DNA of 6,746 nt, from positions 1 to 6,746 of the forward strand of contig VFKK01000100.1 in NCBI GenBank assembly GCA_009885605.1. Reading direction: 5' to 3'. The notes below the pieces were generated by a model, which saw nothing but the letters and a program-made list of their open reading frames with translations, had not been told where the DNA came from and searched no databases. This document shows, piece by piece, positions 1 to 5,577 of this stretch. This DNA is from Cyclobacteriaceae bacterium (GTDB lineage Bacteria; Bacteroidota; Bacteroidia; Cytophagales; Cyclobacteriaceae). Both the position numbers and the translations under genes were made by a program. Position 1 is the stretch's first letter, and every line of letters begins with the position of its first letter.

Positions 1-1
1 A

Positions 2-664
2 TTGGTCGCACAGAAAATAGCCGAGCTTTCCGGTCATTCTTTCATTACCGCCCCAAATAAATTTGAAGCTTTGGCAGCACATGACGGCATGGTGGAGACG
101 CATGGAGCGTTGAAACAATTGGCAGTTTCTTTGATGAAAATAGCCAATGATATCAGAATGCTTTCCTCAGGTCCAAGATCCGGAATCGGTGAAATCCTGA
201 TTCCTGAAAATGAGCCGGGTTCATCCATTATGCCTGGAAAAGTAAATCCAACTCAAGTCGAAGCTCTCACGATGGTAGCTGCTCAGGTGATGGGAAATGA
301 CGTTGCAATCACCATTGGGGGATCAAACGGTCATTTTGAATTGAATGTGTTTAAGCCTTTAATTGCGGCCAATTTCCTTCAGTCTGCAAGATTGATCGGA
401 GACGCCTGCGTTTCTTTCAATGATAATTGTGCGATCGGAATCGAGCCAAATTCAGCCATGATTCAGCGCCATTTAGAAAATTCCCTGATGCTGGTTACAG
501 CATTGAACCCCTATATCGGGTATGAAAATGCAGCAGCAATTGCTAAAAAGGCGCATAAGGAAGGTACCAGCCTTAGAGATGCTGCCATCAAGTTGGGATT
601 GTTGACTTCCGAGCAATTTGACGAGTGGGTGAAGCCGGAAGAAATGATAGGAGGCTTGAAATAA
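2..664 (+). CDS. fumC: class II fumarate hydratase, C-terminal part (5' end outside window)
   Basis: Fumarase C interconverts fumarate and (S)-malate in the cytoplasmic TCA cycle, without an iron-sulfur cluster. The visible 220 residues are roughly the C-terminal half; class II fumarases have about 460-470 residues, so some 240 are missing to the left. The first codon seen (TTG) is therefore internal, not a start. The fumarase/aspartase superfamily signature GSSIMPGKVNP lies at visible residues 73-83. By recall of E. coli FumC, its first Ser (codon at 221-223) matches catalytic Ser318 and the Lys matches Lys324. Other FumC-like stretches follow: QVMGNDVAI, FELNVF.P, NFLQSARL, the SLMLVTALN..IGY segment and the AKKAHKEG.SL tail domain. 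The match to FumC is much closer than to aspartase or argininosuccinate lyase. The frame is intact to its TAA and a hairpin follows 18 bases later. Confidence 0.96.
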   Translation: MVAQKIAELSGHSFITAPNKFEALAAHDGMVETHGALKQLAVSLMKIANDIRMLSSGPRSGIGEILIPENEPGSSIMPGKVNPTQVEALTMVAAQVMGNDVAITIGGSNGHFELNVFKPLIAANFLQSARLIGDACVSFNDNCAIGIEPNSAMIQRHLENSLMLVTALNPYIGYENAAAIAKKAHKEGTSLRDAAIKLGLLTSEQFDEWVKPEEMIGGLK

Positions 665-682
665 TTCTTTCATCTCCAACTG

Positions 683-718
683 AAAAAGGCTGATTCGGCA
701 TTCGAATCAGCCTTTTTT
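683..718. terminator. two-way intrinsic terminator between fumC and aroC
   Basis: A perfect 15-bp stem (683-697 with 703-717) encloses the 5-base loop GCATT. The stem has a GC-containing core, with a T run on the right and an A run on the left, so it reads as a Rho-independent terminator in both directions. It sits 18 bases after the fumC stop and about 80 bases past the aroC stop, where the two converging units would otherwise run into each other. Confidence 0.9.
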
Positions 719-797
719 ATGTTTGAGGGAGTTAGAGACTTATCTATTTATTAAGCACAAATTGGCTCAATTGTCCCGATAGCCTGCCTTATATTTT

Positions 798-1874
798 TTA
801 AAGTTTATTGCTCTTTGCCAATAGGATATAGTCAGCAATGACTAAAGCCGCCATGGCTTCCACAATCGGAACTGCTCTCGGTACGACACAGGGATCGTGA
901 CGGCCTTTTCCACTTACTATTACTGATTCACCGGATTCATTCAATGATTCCTGGTCTTGCATGATTGTAGCGACCGGCTTGAATGCAACACGGAAATAAA
1001 TGTCCTCTCCATTCGAAATGCCTCCTTGGATTCCGCCAGAGTGATTGGTAAGGGTATGGATCTTTTCTCCTTCTTTTACAAATGTGTCGTTGTGTTGAGA
1101 TCCGCGCATTTTTACACCTTCGAATCCACTACCATATTCAAATCCTTTTACAGCATTGATGCTCAGCATGGCTTTGCCCAATTCGGCATGAAGTCGGTCA
1201 AAAACCGGTTCTCCTATTCCTACCGGAGTATTTTTGATGACGCAGGTAACTACTCCACCAATAGTATCTCTTTCCAATCTGACTGAATCAATCAGCTCAA
1301 TCATCCTCTCGGCGGTTTCGGGATCAGGGCACCTAATGATATTATCCTCAGCTTTCGAAAGGTCCAGTTCCTGGTAGCTTTTCTCCAGAGTCAGTTCGCC
1401 AACCTGAGAAACAAAAGCCTGTACTGTCACTCCTTTTGTTTCTAAAAGTTGCTTTGCAACTGCCCCGGCAGCGACTCGTGCGGCTGTTTCCCTTGCACTG
1501 CTTCTTCCACCTCCCCGATAATCGCGGATTCCGTATTTTTCGAAGTAGGTATAATCTGCGTGGGAAGGTCTGAACTTGTCAGAAATGTGAGAATAGTCTT
1601 TGCTCTTCTGGTCAGAATTGGGGATTACTATTCCAATTGGCGTGCCTGTGGTTTGACCCTCAAAAACCCCTGAAAGAATCTGGATTTCGTCCTCTTCTTT
1701 GCGTTGTGTGGTGATTTTGGACTGTCCAGGTTTGCGACGCTGCATCTCCAACCGGATTTTTTCTTCATCGATTTTCAGTCCTGCGGGGCATCCTTCGATG
1801 ATCACGCCCAAAGCTAATCCATGTGATTCGCCAAATGTGGTGATCTTGAAAAGCTTGCCAAATGAGTTGCCCAT
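798..1874 (-). CDS. aroC: chorismate synthase
   Basis: Chorismate synthase catalyses the last shikimate-pathway step, the anti-1,4-elimination of phosphate from 5-enolpyruvylshikimate-3-phosphate, and needs reduced FMN. Its 358 residues match the usual length (about 350-370). All family signatures are present: the N-terminal GNSFGKLFKITTFGESHG (residues 2-19, with conserved His18), RPSHADYTY (102-110, His105, with Ser where many members have Gly), RGGGRSSARETAARVAAGA (120-138), NHSGGIQGGISNGEDI (277-292) and GRHDPCVVPRAVPIVEAM (324-341). The ATG start is fixed by the GNSFG motif right after it. That ATG overlaps the batD-like stop by one base (TAATG), so the gene is probably read from the upstream promoter and translated by ribosomes finishing batD. 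No separate Shine-Dalgarno is evident. The frame is intact and the activity call is secure. Confidence 0.98.
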   Translation of the reverse strand: MGNSFGKLFKITTFGESHGLALGVIIEGCPAGLKIDEEKIRLEMQRRKPGQSKITTQRKEEDEIQILSGVFEGQTTGTPIGIVIPNSDQKSKDYSHISDKFRPSHADYTYFEKYGIRDYRGGGRSSARETAARVAAGAVAKQLLETKGVTVQAFVSQVGELTLEKSYQELDLSKAEDNIIRCPDPETAERMIELIDSVRLERDTIGGVVTCVIKNTPVGIGEPVFDRLHAELGKAMLSINAVKGFEYGSGFEGVKMRGSQHNDTFVKEGEKIHTLTNHSGGIQGGISNGEDIYFRVAFKPVATIMQDQESLNESGESVIVSGKGRHDPCVVPRAVPIVEAMAALVIADYILLAKSNKL

Positions 1875-3319
1875 TATTTTTTTCTTATAATCAAAAACGC
1901 CAATAAAGCGACTGAAGCCAGTAGCAGGATATTGATTCCGGTGGTAAAATAGTATTTATATTGCTCGTTTGAAAACCGATTGTCTTCGGTTTCGATTCGG
2001 TCATATAGGCCTCCCAGACGCTGACTTGAGATCGCCTGATTGACTTTACTTTCGCCGCCGACTCGAATTATGGCTGCAGGTTTTAGCGTATCGTAGACAG
2101 CTCGTGTGGGGTCAAAATAGATCCATTCAAAATGCTCCGCCAGGTTGACTTCTCCCGCTTCGTTCAGTGTGATGTAGTAATTGTAATCCTTGATTCCCGA
2201 TACTCTTCCATAGCCGCGATTGATCTGCTGACGAACATTCGGGTCAAACGTGTTCAGATTGGCTCCTGCTAGTCTCCTCGGAGGAGCGATTGCATTGATA
2301 TTTCCGATTCCGCTGATGCCAAAATTGTATTCAAACCCCTGACCTGTTTCCGCTTCTAATTCAGTGATGTTTTCACGAATTTGGAATTCGCCCACAATTA
2401 CCTCATTTCGTAACGGGTGGGGAGGTAAAGGTTTGACTTTGATCGTTTTAGGCGGTGAGTAAAAAGTCTTGAAATCTTCTTGACGATTGGCACCAAAGAA
2501 GGTCGGGTTTTTCGCTACCCGATACTTGATCATTTCCCATGCAATCCTTGGGATAGTGACTTCACCCTCTGAAAAGGGAAAAAAAGAAGCTTCGTAAACT
2601 TTGAATTTAATCCAATTTTTACCGTTGATCGTGACCTGCTCTGGTTCTATATTAGATACATTATAGTTTTCTTCCCAAGCGTTTGTTGGTTTGATTTGCT
2701 TGAGAATGGCGTCTAATTGTTTCCCCGGTTCATAAAACTGAAAAGGTGCCTGATTCGCTTCAGACATGTAAAAAGCCAAGCTCACATTAAAACCTTCTCC
2801 TGCAAAAACCTCCTCTTTGTCTACCGCAACTGAGAAGAAAGCATCATCATCCAGTTCCACAAACTCAGGTTCTTCGGCTGTCCTGCCGAAAAAATCCGCA
2901 AATGGATCAGGCGCACCTGCTTTAAGTCCCTGAGTGCTTTTAGCATCCACAACGGCAACCTTTTTGCCTTCCGATGGAAATGCGGTTCCGTTTATCGTCA
3001 TGTTGAAACCAGCGATTGTAAACTGCCCTTTCTTGGTTGGTTTATAGTATTGAATAATGCTGTTGGAACTGCTCATTTGTCCATTGATCAGGTTCATGGA
3101 CGAAGACTGGGAGATCCCTTGCTTTTGGAAACCAGTTATTTCCGGAAACTGATCGTAAGATTTGATCTTTTCGTTGGCGAGAGTGACTTTGATGGTGAAC
3201 GTTTCATTTAGCCCGATTTCATCCGGACCCAATTCTATTTGTACATCCTGGCCATTAGCGACTCCTTGAAAAAGAAATGCAATGCATACCAAAGCAGCTT
3301 GGAAGTACGTTTTAATCAT
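1874..3319 (-). CDS. BatD-family protein, secreted and C-terminally membrane-anchored
   Basis: BatD proteins belong to the Bat (Bacteroides aerotolerance) group; their biochemical role is poorly known, and they are thought to act at the cell envelope with BatA/BatB, which carry VWA domains. From the chosen start the protein has 481 residues, somewhat shorter than the BatD of complete bat operons as I recall it. It shows a signal peptide (1-24, a Lys then a hydrophobic core ending VANGQ), Ig-like beta-rich domains in the periplasm, the BatD hallmark around 69-102 (GISQSSSMNLINGQMSSS, then a YYKPTKKGQFTI stretch), a GISGIGNINAI motif near 335-343, and one C-terminal helix (about 459-478) followed by RKK. 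This predicts a large periplasmic part with a short cytoplasmic tail. An in-frame ATG 18 codons upstream (3371-3373) would lengthen the protein, but the downstream ATG gives a normal signal peptide and lies directly behind a promoter-like box. No batA, batB, batC or batE is adjacent; the partner is aroC. Confidence 0.87.
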   Translation of the reverse strand: MIKTYFQAALVCIAFLFQGVANGQDVQIELGPDEIGLNETFTIKVTLANEKIKSYDQFPEITGFQKQGISQSSSMNLINGQMSSSNSIIQYYKPTKKGQFTIAGFNMTINGTAFPSEGKKVAVVDAKSTQGLKAGAPDPFADFFGRTAEEPEFVELDDDAFFSVAVDKEEVFAGEGFNVSLAFYMSEANQAPFQFYEPGKQLDAILKQIKPTNAWEENYNVSNIEPEQVTINGKNWIKFKVYEASFFPFSEGEVTIPRIAWEMIKYRVAKNPTFFGANRQEDFKTFYSPPKTIKVKPLPPHPLRNEVIVGEFQIRENITELEAETGQGFEYNFGISGIGNINAIAPPRRLAGANLNTFDPNVRQQINRGYGRVSGIKDYNYYITLNEAGEVNLAEHFEWIYFDPTRAVYDTLKPAAIIRVGGESKVNQAISSQRLGGLYDRIETEDNRFSNEQYKYYFTTGINILLLASVALLAFLIIRKK

Positions 3320-3324
3320 GGTTG

Positions 3325-3356
3325 CGAAAATAGGGATTATTCTACTTTTTGAACAA
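3325..3356 (-). promoter_or_regulatory. candidate Bacteroidota promoter for batD-aroC
   Basis: Reading the - strand, TTG (3354-3356) is followed after 21 bases by TATTTTCG (3325-3332). That is a 7-of-8 match to the TAnnTTTG -7 box of Bacteroidota sigma factors, at acceptable spacing. It lies 5 bases before the chosen batD ATG, so transcription would begin at or next to the start codon, giving a leaderless or almost leaderless mRNA. It would also exclude the ATG at 3371-3373 from that transcript. The -33 element is only a TTG, so the call rests mainly on the -7 box and its position. Confidence 0.5.
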
Positions 3357-3436
3357 TCTAAATAACGCAACATAGGTGTAATTGCCTCCGTATTTAAACA
3401 TAAAAACAGTTAATAAACCCAAAAACTCTTTTAGCT

Positions 3437-3625
3437 ATGATAGAATATGTGAAGACCATTCTTGAAAAGGTCAGCTTTAGCAAGTATTTGTTTGAACGAG
3501 AATTAAAGAAGGGCCTGAGGCTAATTTTACCCACAGAAGTGGAAGACTTTAAGATTTGGTGTTACCAAATGTTCGGCAAAGTTCATGACGTTATTCTCAA
3601 TCGATATTTTCAGCTAGCCTTGTAA
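3437..3625 (+). CDS. small hypothetical protein, 62 residues
   Basis: I do not recognise a named family. The product is charged and probably all-helical, with no signal peptide or membrane segment: an amphipathic N-terminal part (residues 1-30, rich in Lys, Glu and Leu), a LPTEVEDFKIW segment (31-41), a single Cys at 42 and an aromatic C-terminal part ending NRYFQLAL. Three things favour a real gene: it lies in otherwise gene-free DNA with no better frame on either strand; its composition is that of a soluble protein, not of random translation; and a hairpin terminator begins 3 bases after its TAA. It is divergent from batD and convergent with amt. No clear promoter or Shine-Dalgarno was found upstream; the bases just before the ATG are AT-rich, which is normal for this phylum. 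The hairpin could exist for amt alone, so the terminator evidence is only partial. Confidence 0.65.
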   Translation: MIEYVKTILEKVSFSKYLFERELKKGLRLILPTEVEDFKIWCYQMFGKVHDVILNRYFQLAL

Positions 3626-3628
3626 ATG

Positions 3629-3660
3629 AAAAGACCTGTCCGTATTAGACAGGTCTTTTT
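3629..3660. terminator. two-way intrinsic terminator between the small gene and amt
   Basis: A perfect 12-bp stem (3629-3640 with 3648-3659) encloses a 7-base loop. It carries five T's on the right side and four A's on the left, so it can end + strand transcription from the small gene (stop at 3625) and - strand transcription from amt (stop at 3683). The GACCTGTC core makes it stable. Confidence 0.87.
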
Positions 3661-3682
3661 GGTTGTGGTGGTTTTACTAGCT

Positions 3683-4927
3683 TTAATCTTTGGTGGCAAA
3701 GTCAGGATAGGCACTCATTCCGTGCTCATGCAGATCGAGTCCTTCAGTTTCTTCCTGTTCGGGAACTCTGATACCTACTGTCTTTTTTAAGGTAAAGAAA
3801 ATGATCCAAGATGAACCGAGACAGAAAACAGCAACTGATCCGATCCCTATAAGCTGAGAAATTAATTGATTCATTCCGGCCAAGCTGCCGAAAATACCAA
3901 CGGCCAGGGTTCCCCAGACACCTCCGATGAGGTGTACCGAAATTGCTCCTACCGGATCATCGATTTTGATTTTGTCAAAGAAAACAACTCCAAATACAAC
4001 GAGTCCGCCTCCGATAAATCCGATAATGGCAGAATCGAGGACGCCCATTTGGTCAGCACCAGCTGTGATTCCTACCAGACCGGCCAAAATACCGTTTAAT
4101 ACCATCGTGATATCGTAGGTTTTGAATTTCAAATAAGAAATGAGCAATGCGCCAAATGCTCCGGCTGATGCTGCAATTGCAGTCGTCACGAAAACTTTGG
4201 AAACAAGACCAGGACTTGCACTCAGCACAGATCCGCCGTTGAATCCAAACCATCCGAACCACAAAAGGAATACACCCATCGTTGCCATGGGAAGATTATG
4301 TCCGGGAATCGCCTTCATGCCCTGAGAAGTATATTTTCCGAGTCTTGGACCCAGAAGAAAAGCACCTATCAAAGCTGCCCAACCTCCAACAGAGTGGACA
4401 ATTGTAGATCCCGCAAAGTCATAGAATGGAGTTTCCATAGTATTCAAAAATCCATTTCCCCACTTCCACATACCTACAATCGGATAAACAATTGAGACAT
4501 ACAGAATTGAGAAAATAATAAAGGGACCAAGTTTCACCCGTTCAGCGACTGCACCCGAAACGATCGTGGCAGCGGTGGCGGCAAACATGGCCTGAAAAAT
4601 AAAATCAGTAAAATAGGTATAGCCCGCATTGTAATTACTGCTGTCCCAGCCCTCTGGGAGACTAAGTCCAAAGCCTGCGAAGCCAAAGAAACCGCCGGCA
4701 AAATCTGCCCCCGGATACATTAAGTTGAAGCCTACAAAGGCATAGCTTAATAGTCCGATTGCCGGGATGATAGTATTTTTAAATAAAATATTAACTGTGT
4801 TTTTGGCTCTTGTGAGGCCTGCTTCCAAAGTAGCAAAGCCAAGGTGCATAATGAAAACCAGGATGGTTGCGATCATCATCCAAAGATTGTTGACCGTAAA
4901 CAGGTCTTGAACAGGTACTTCTTCCAT
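3683..4927 (-). CDS. amt: ammonium transporter, Amt family
   Basis: Amt proteins are trimeric inner-membrane channels that take up ammonium when it is scarce. The 414 residues form about 11 hydrophobic segments, the family's usual core. Pore residues can be placed by comparison with E. coli AmtB from memory: Asp170 and His178 in DFAGSTIVHS match Asp160 and twin His168; His332 in VHLIGGVWGT matches twin His318; Phe229 and Ser233 in WFGFNGGS match Phe215 and Ser219; Trp156 in KWGNG matches Trp148; Phe111 or Phe115 in FQAMFA is the other phenylalanine gate. The cytoplasmic tail carries the conserved VGIRVPEQEE.EGLD..EHG..AYP signature, used for coupling and PII contact. There is no cleavable signal peptide, unlike E. 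coli AmtB, so the N terminus is short. It lies 33 bases downstream of glnK on the same strand, forming the usual glnK-amt pair, and ends at a hairpin. All pore residues look intact, so active transport is expected. Confidence 0.97.
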   Translation of the reverse strand: MEEVPVQDLFTVNNLWMMIATILVFIMHLGFATLEAGLTRAKNTVNILFKNTIIPAIGLLSYAFVGFNLMYPGADFAGGFFGFAGFGLSLPEGWDSSNYNAGYTYFTDFIFQAMFAATAATIVSGAVAERVKLGPFIIFSILYVSIVYPIVGMWKWGNGFLNTMETPFYDFAGSTIVHSVGGWAALIGAFLLGPRLGKYTSQGMKAIPGHNLPMATMGVFLLWFGWFGFNGGSVLSASPGLVSKVFVTTAIAASAGAFGALLISYLKFKTYDITMVLNGILAGLVGITAGADQMGVLDSAIIGFIGGGLVVFGVVFFDKIKIDDPVGAISVHLIGGVWGTLAVGIFGSLAGMNQLISQLIGIGSVAVFCLGSSWIIFFTLKKTVGIRVPEQEETEGLDLHEHGMSAYPDFATKD

Positions 4928-4960
4928 GGTAAAATAGGTTCAGGGTGGTGGTAAAGATGA

Positions 4961-5299
4961 TTAAAGTGCTTGCTCGCCGGAGTCGCTGTTTCTGATTCGA
5001 TAAGCTTCGAGAACGTCATAAACGAAAATTTTCCCGTCGCCTATTTCTCCTGTTTTTCCTTCACTCAGGATACACTTGATTACCGGCTCTACCAGTTCCT
5101 CTACAGTCACGATTTCGAGTTTCGTACGGGGAATGTAAGCCGGTTCATACGCCACACCCCGGTAAGTTTGCTGCTTGGCGTGCTCCAGGCCCATCCCTTT
5201 TACTTCATAGAAAGTGAGAAACTTCACTCCAAGAGCTGCCACGCAAGCATGAATCTGTTCAAATCGGGAAGTCCGGATAATGGCTTCTATTTTTTTCAT
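4961..5299 (-). CDS. glnK: PII nitrogen regulatory protein (GlnK type)
   Basis: PII proteins are cytoplasmic trimers that sense ATP/ADP and 2-oxoglutarate; GlnK typically plugs the Amt channel when ammonium is plentiful. At 112 residues the protein aligns without gaps to E. coli GlnB (recalled). The N-terminal MKKIEAIIR strand, T-loop (about 36-55), B-loop KTGEIGDGKIF (82-92) and C-terminal EAYRIRN are present. Tyr46 and Tyr51 are kept; Tyr51 is the uridylylation site in proteobacteria. ATP-site residues Gly87, Gly89, Lys90, Arg101 and Arg103 are kept. Two positions differ: Gln39 is Glu and Lys58 is Arg, both classical 2-oxoglutarate ligands, and the first half of the T-loop (LEHAKQQT) is unlike GlnB. 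Adjacency to amt, 33 bases downstream, supports GlnK over GlnB. The ATG begins the conserved MKKIEAII, so the start is firm. No sigma-54 promoter is visible upstream. Confidence 0.95.
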   Translation of the reverse strand: MKKIEAIIRTSRFEQIHACVAALGVKFLTFYEVKGMGLEHAKQQTYRGVAYEPAYIPRTKLEIVTVEELVEPVIKCILSEGKTGEIGDGKIFVYDVLEAYRIRNSDSGEQAL

Positions 5300-5360
5300 T
5301 TTTTCAACGGGTTTGGTGGTTTATTGAGATTATGGCATGAAAGTAAGAGAAAAATTAAAT

Positions 5361-5392
5361 CAAAATCATAAAAAGGTTATTTTTTTAACCAA
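5361..5392 (-). promoter_or_regulatory. weak candidate promoter for glnK-amt
   Basis: On the - strand, TTG (5390-5392) is followed after 21 bases by TGATTTTG (5361-5368), one mismatch from TAnnTTTG. Transcription would start near 5355, leaving a leader of about 55 bases. The DNA is AT-rich, so a chance match is easily possible. The -33 part overlaps the inverted repeat described separately, which would suit a regulated promoter. Confidence 0.33.
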
Positions 5393-5490
5393 TAAATGAA
5401 AAATAATATGCAAAATTTTAAAAAGTAGACTTCTATTAATCTATCAAGAAATTGAATTGAGTATTAATACTGAAATATTGGTTAAAAAAT
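5381..5490. repeat. inverted repeat pair TATTGGTTAAAAAA in the divergent intergenic region
   Basis: The 14-mer TATTGGTTAAAAAA occurs on the - strand at 5381-5394 and on the + strand at 5476-5489, 95 bases apart. The similarity continues for several bases if one A is allowed as a gap (AATAACC against AATAAACT). The left copy is also half of a small palindrome, GGTTA-N6-TAACC, at 5375-5390. The pair faces inward between glnK (-) and the nucleotidyltransferase gene (+). It may be a pair of operator sites, but low complexity leaves chance open. Confidence 0.45.
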
Positions 5491-5523
5491 AAACTGATGG
5501 TGTCGCCGGAGGTTTGACGGTAG

Positions 5524-5554
5524 TTTGCCGCCTCAGGATATTCACTTAATTTTG
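5524..5554 (+). promoter_or_regulatory. Bacteroidota-type promoter of the nucleotidyltransferase gene
   Basis: TTTG (5524-5527), a 19-base spacer and TAATTTTG (5547-5554) match the Bacteroidota consensus TTTG-N19-TAnnTTTG exactly. Transcription should start near 5560, giving a leader of roughly 17 bases before the ATG at 5578. There is no Shine-Dalgarno in that leader. This is the strongest promoter match in the window and supports both the phylum call and the chosen start. Confidence 0.75.
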
Positions 5555-5577
5555 CCTCCGATTTTTACATACTACTT

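Larger units (their letters stand above)
5300..5577. other. 278-base divergent intergenic region, no gene seen
   Basis: No convincing coding frame is seen on either strand. The region is strongly AT-rich from about 5330 to 5495 and becomes more GC-rich from 5496 to 5540. It holds the candidate glnK promoter, the inverted repeat and the nucleotidyltransferase promoter, each listed separately. A short CGGAGG (5507-5512) facing CCTCCG (5555-5560) brackets the latter promoter but is too short to call. No riboswitch fold or sigma-54 site was recognised. Confidence 0.7.

Noticed and set aside
957..1673. Open frames on the + strand opposite aroC (74-109 codons)
   Set aside because: They lie fully within the clearly conserved chorismate synthase on the other strand, and their translations lack recognisable motifs; they are antisense shadows.
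3320..3373. Longer batD-like start at the ATG 3371-3373 with GGAGG upstream
   Set aside because: GGAGG is 11 bases away, longer than usual, the phylum rarely uses Shine-Dalgarno sites, and the extra 18 residues would precede a normal signal peptide. Kept as an alternative only.
3379..3436. Promoter for the small gene based on TTGCCTCCG shared with the region before the nucleotidyltransferase gene
   Set aside because: The 9-base match is shared, but the preceding bases do not make a TAnnTTTG box with a -33 TTG at suitable spacing; probably chance.
3866..4495. Several open frames of 61-77 codons opposite or across amt
   Set aside because: amt is complete with all pore residues intact; these frames are by-products of its codon pattern.
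5375..5390. GGTTA-N6-TAACC hairpin as a terminator
   Set aside because: The stem is only 5 bp, has two GC pairs, and lies in a promoter region with no gene ending into it; an operator is more plausible.
5300..5400. Sigma-54 promoter upstream of glnK
   Set aside because: No GG-N10-GC spacing of the -24/-12 type was found on the - strand, although sigma-54 control of glnK-amt is common in proteobacteria.
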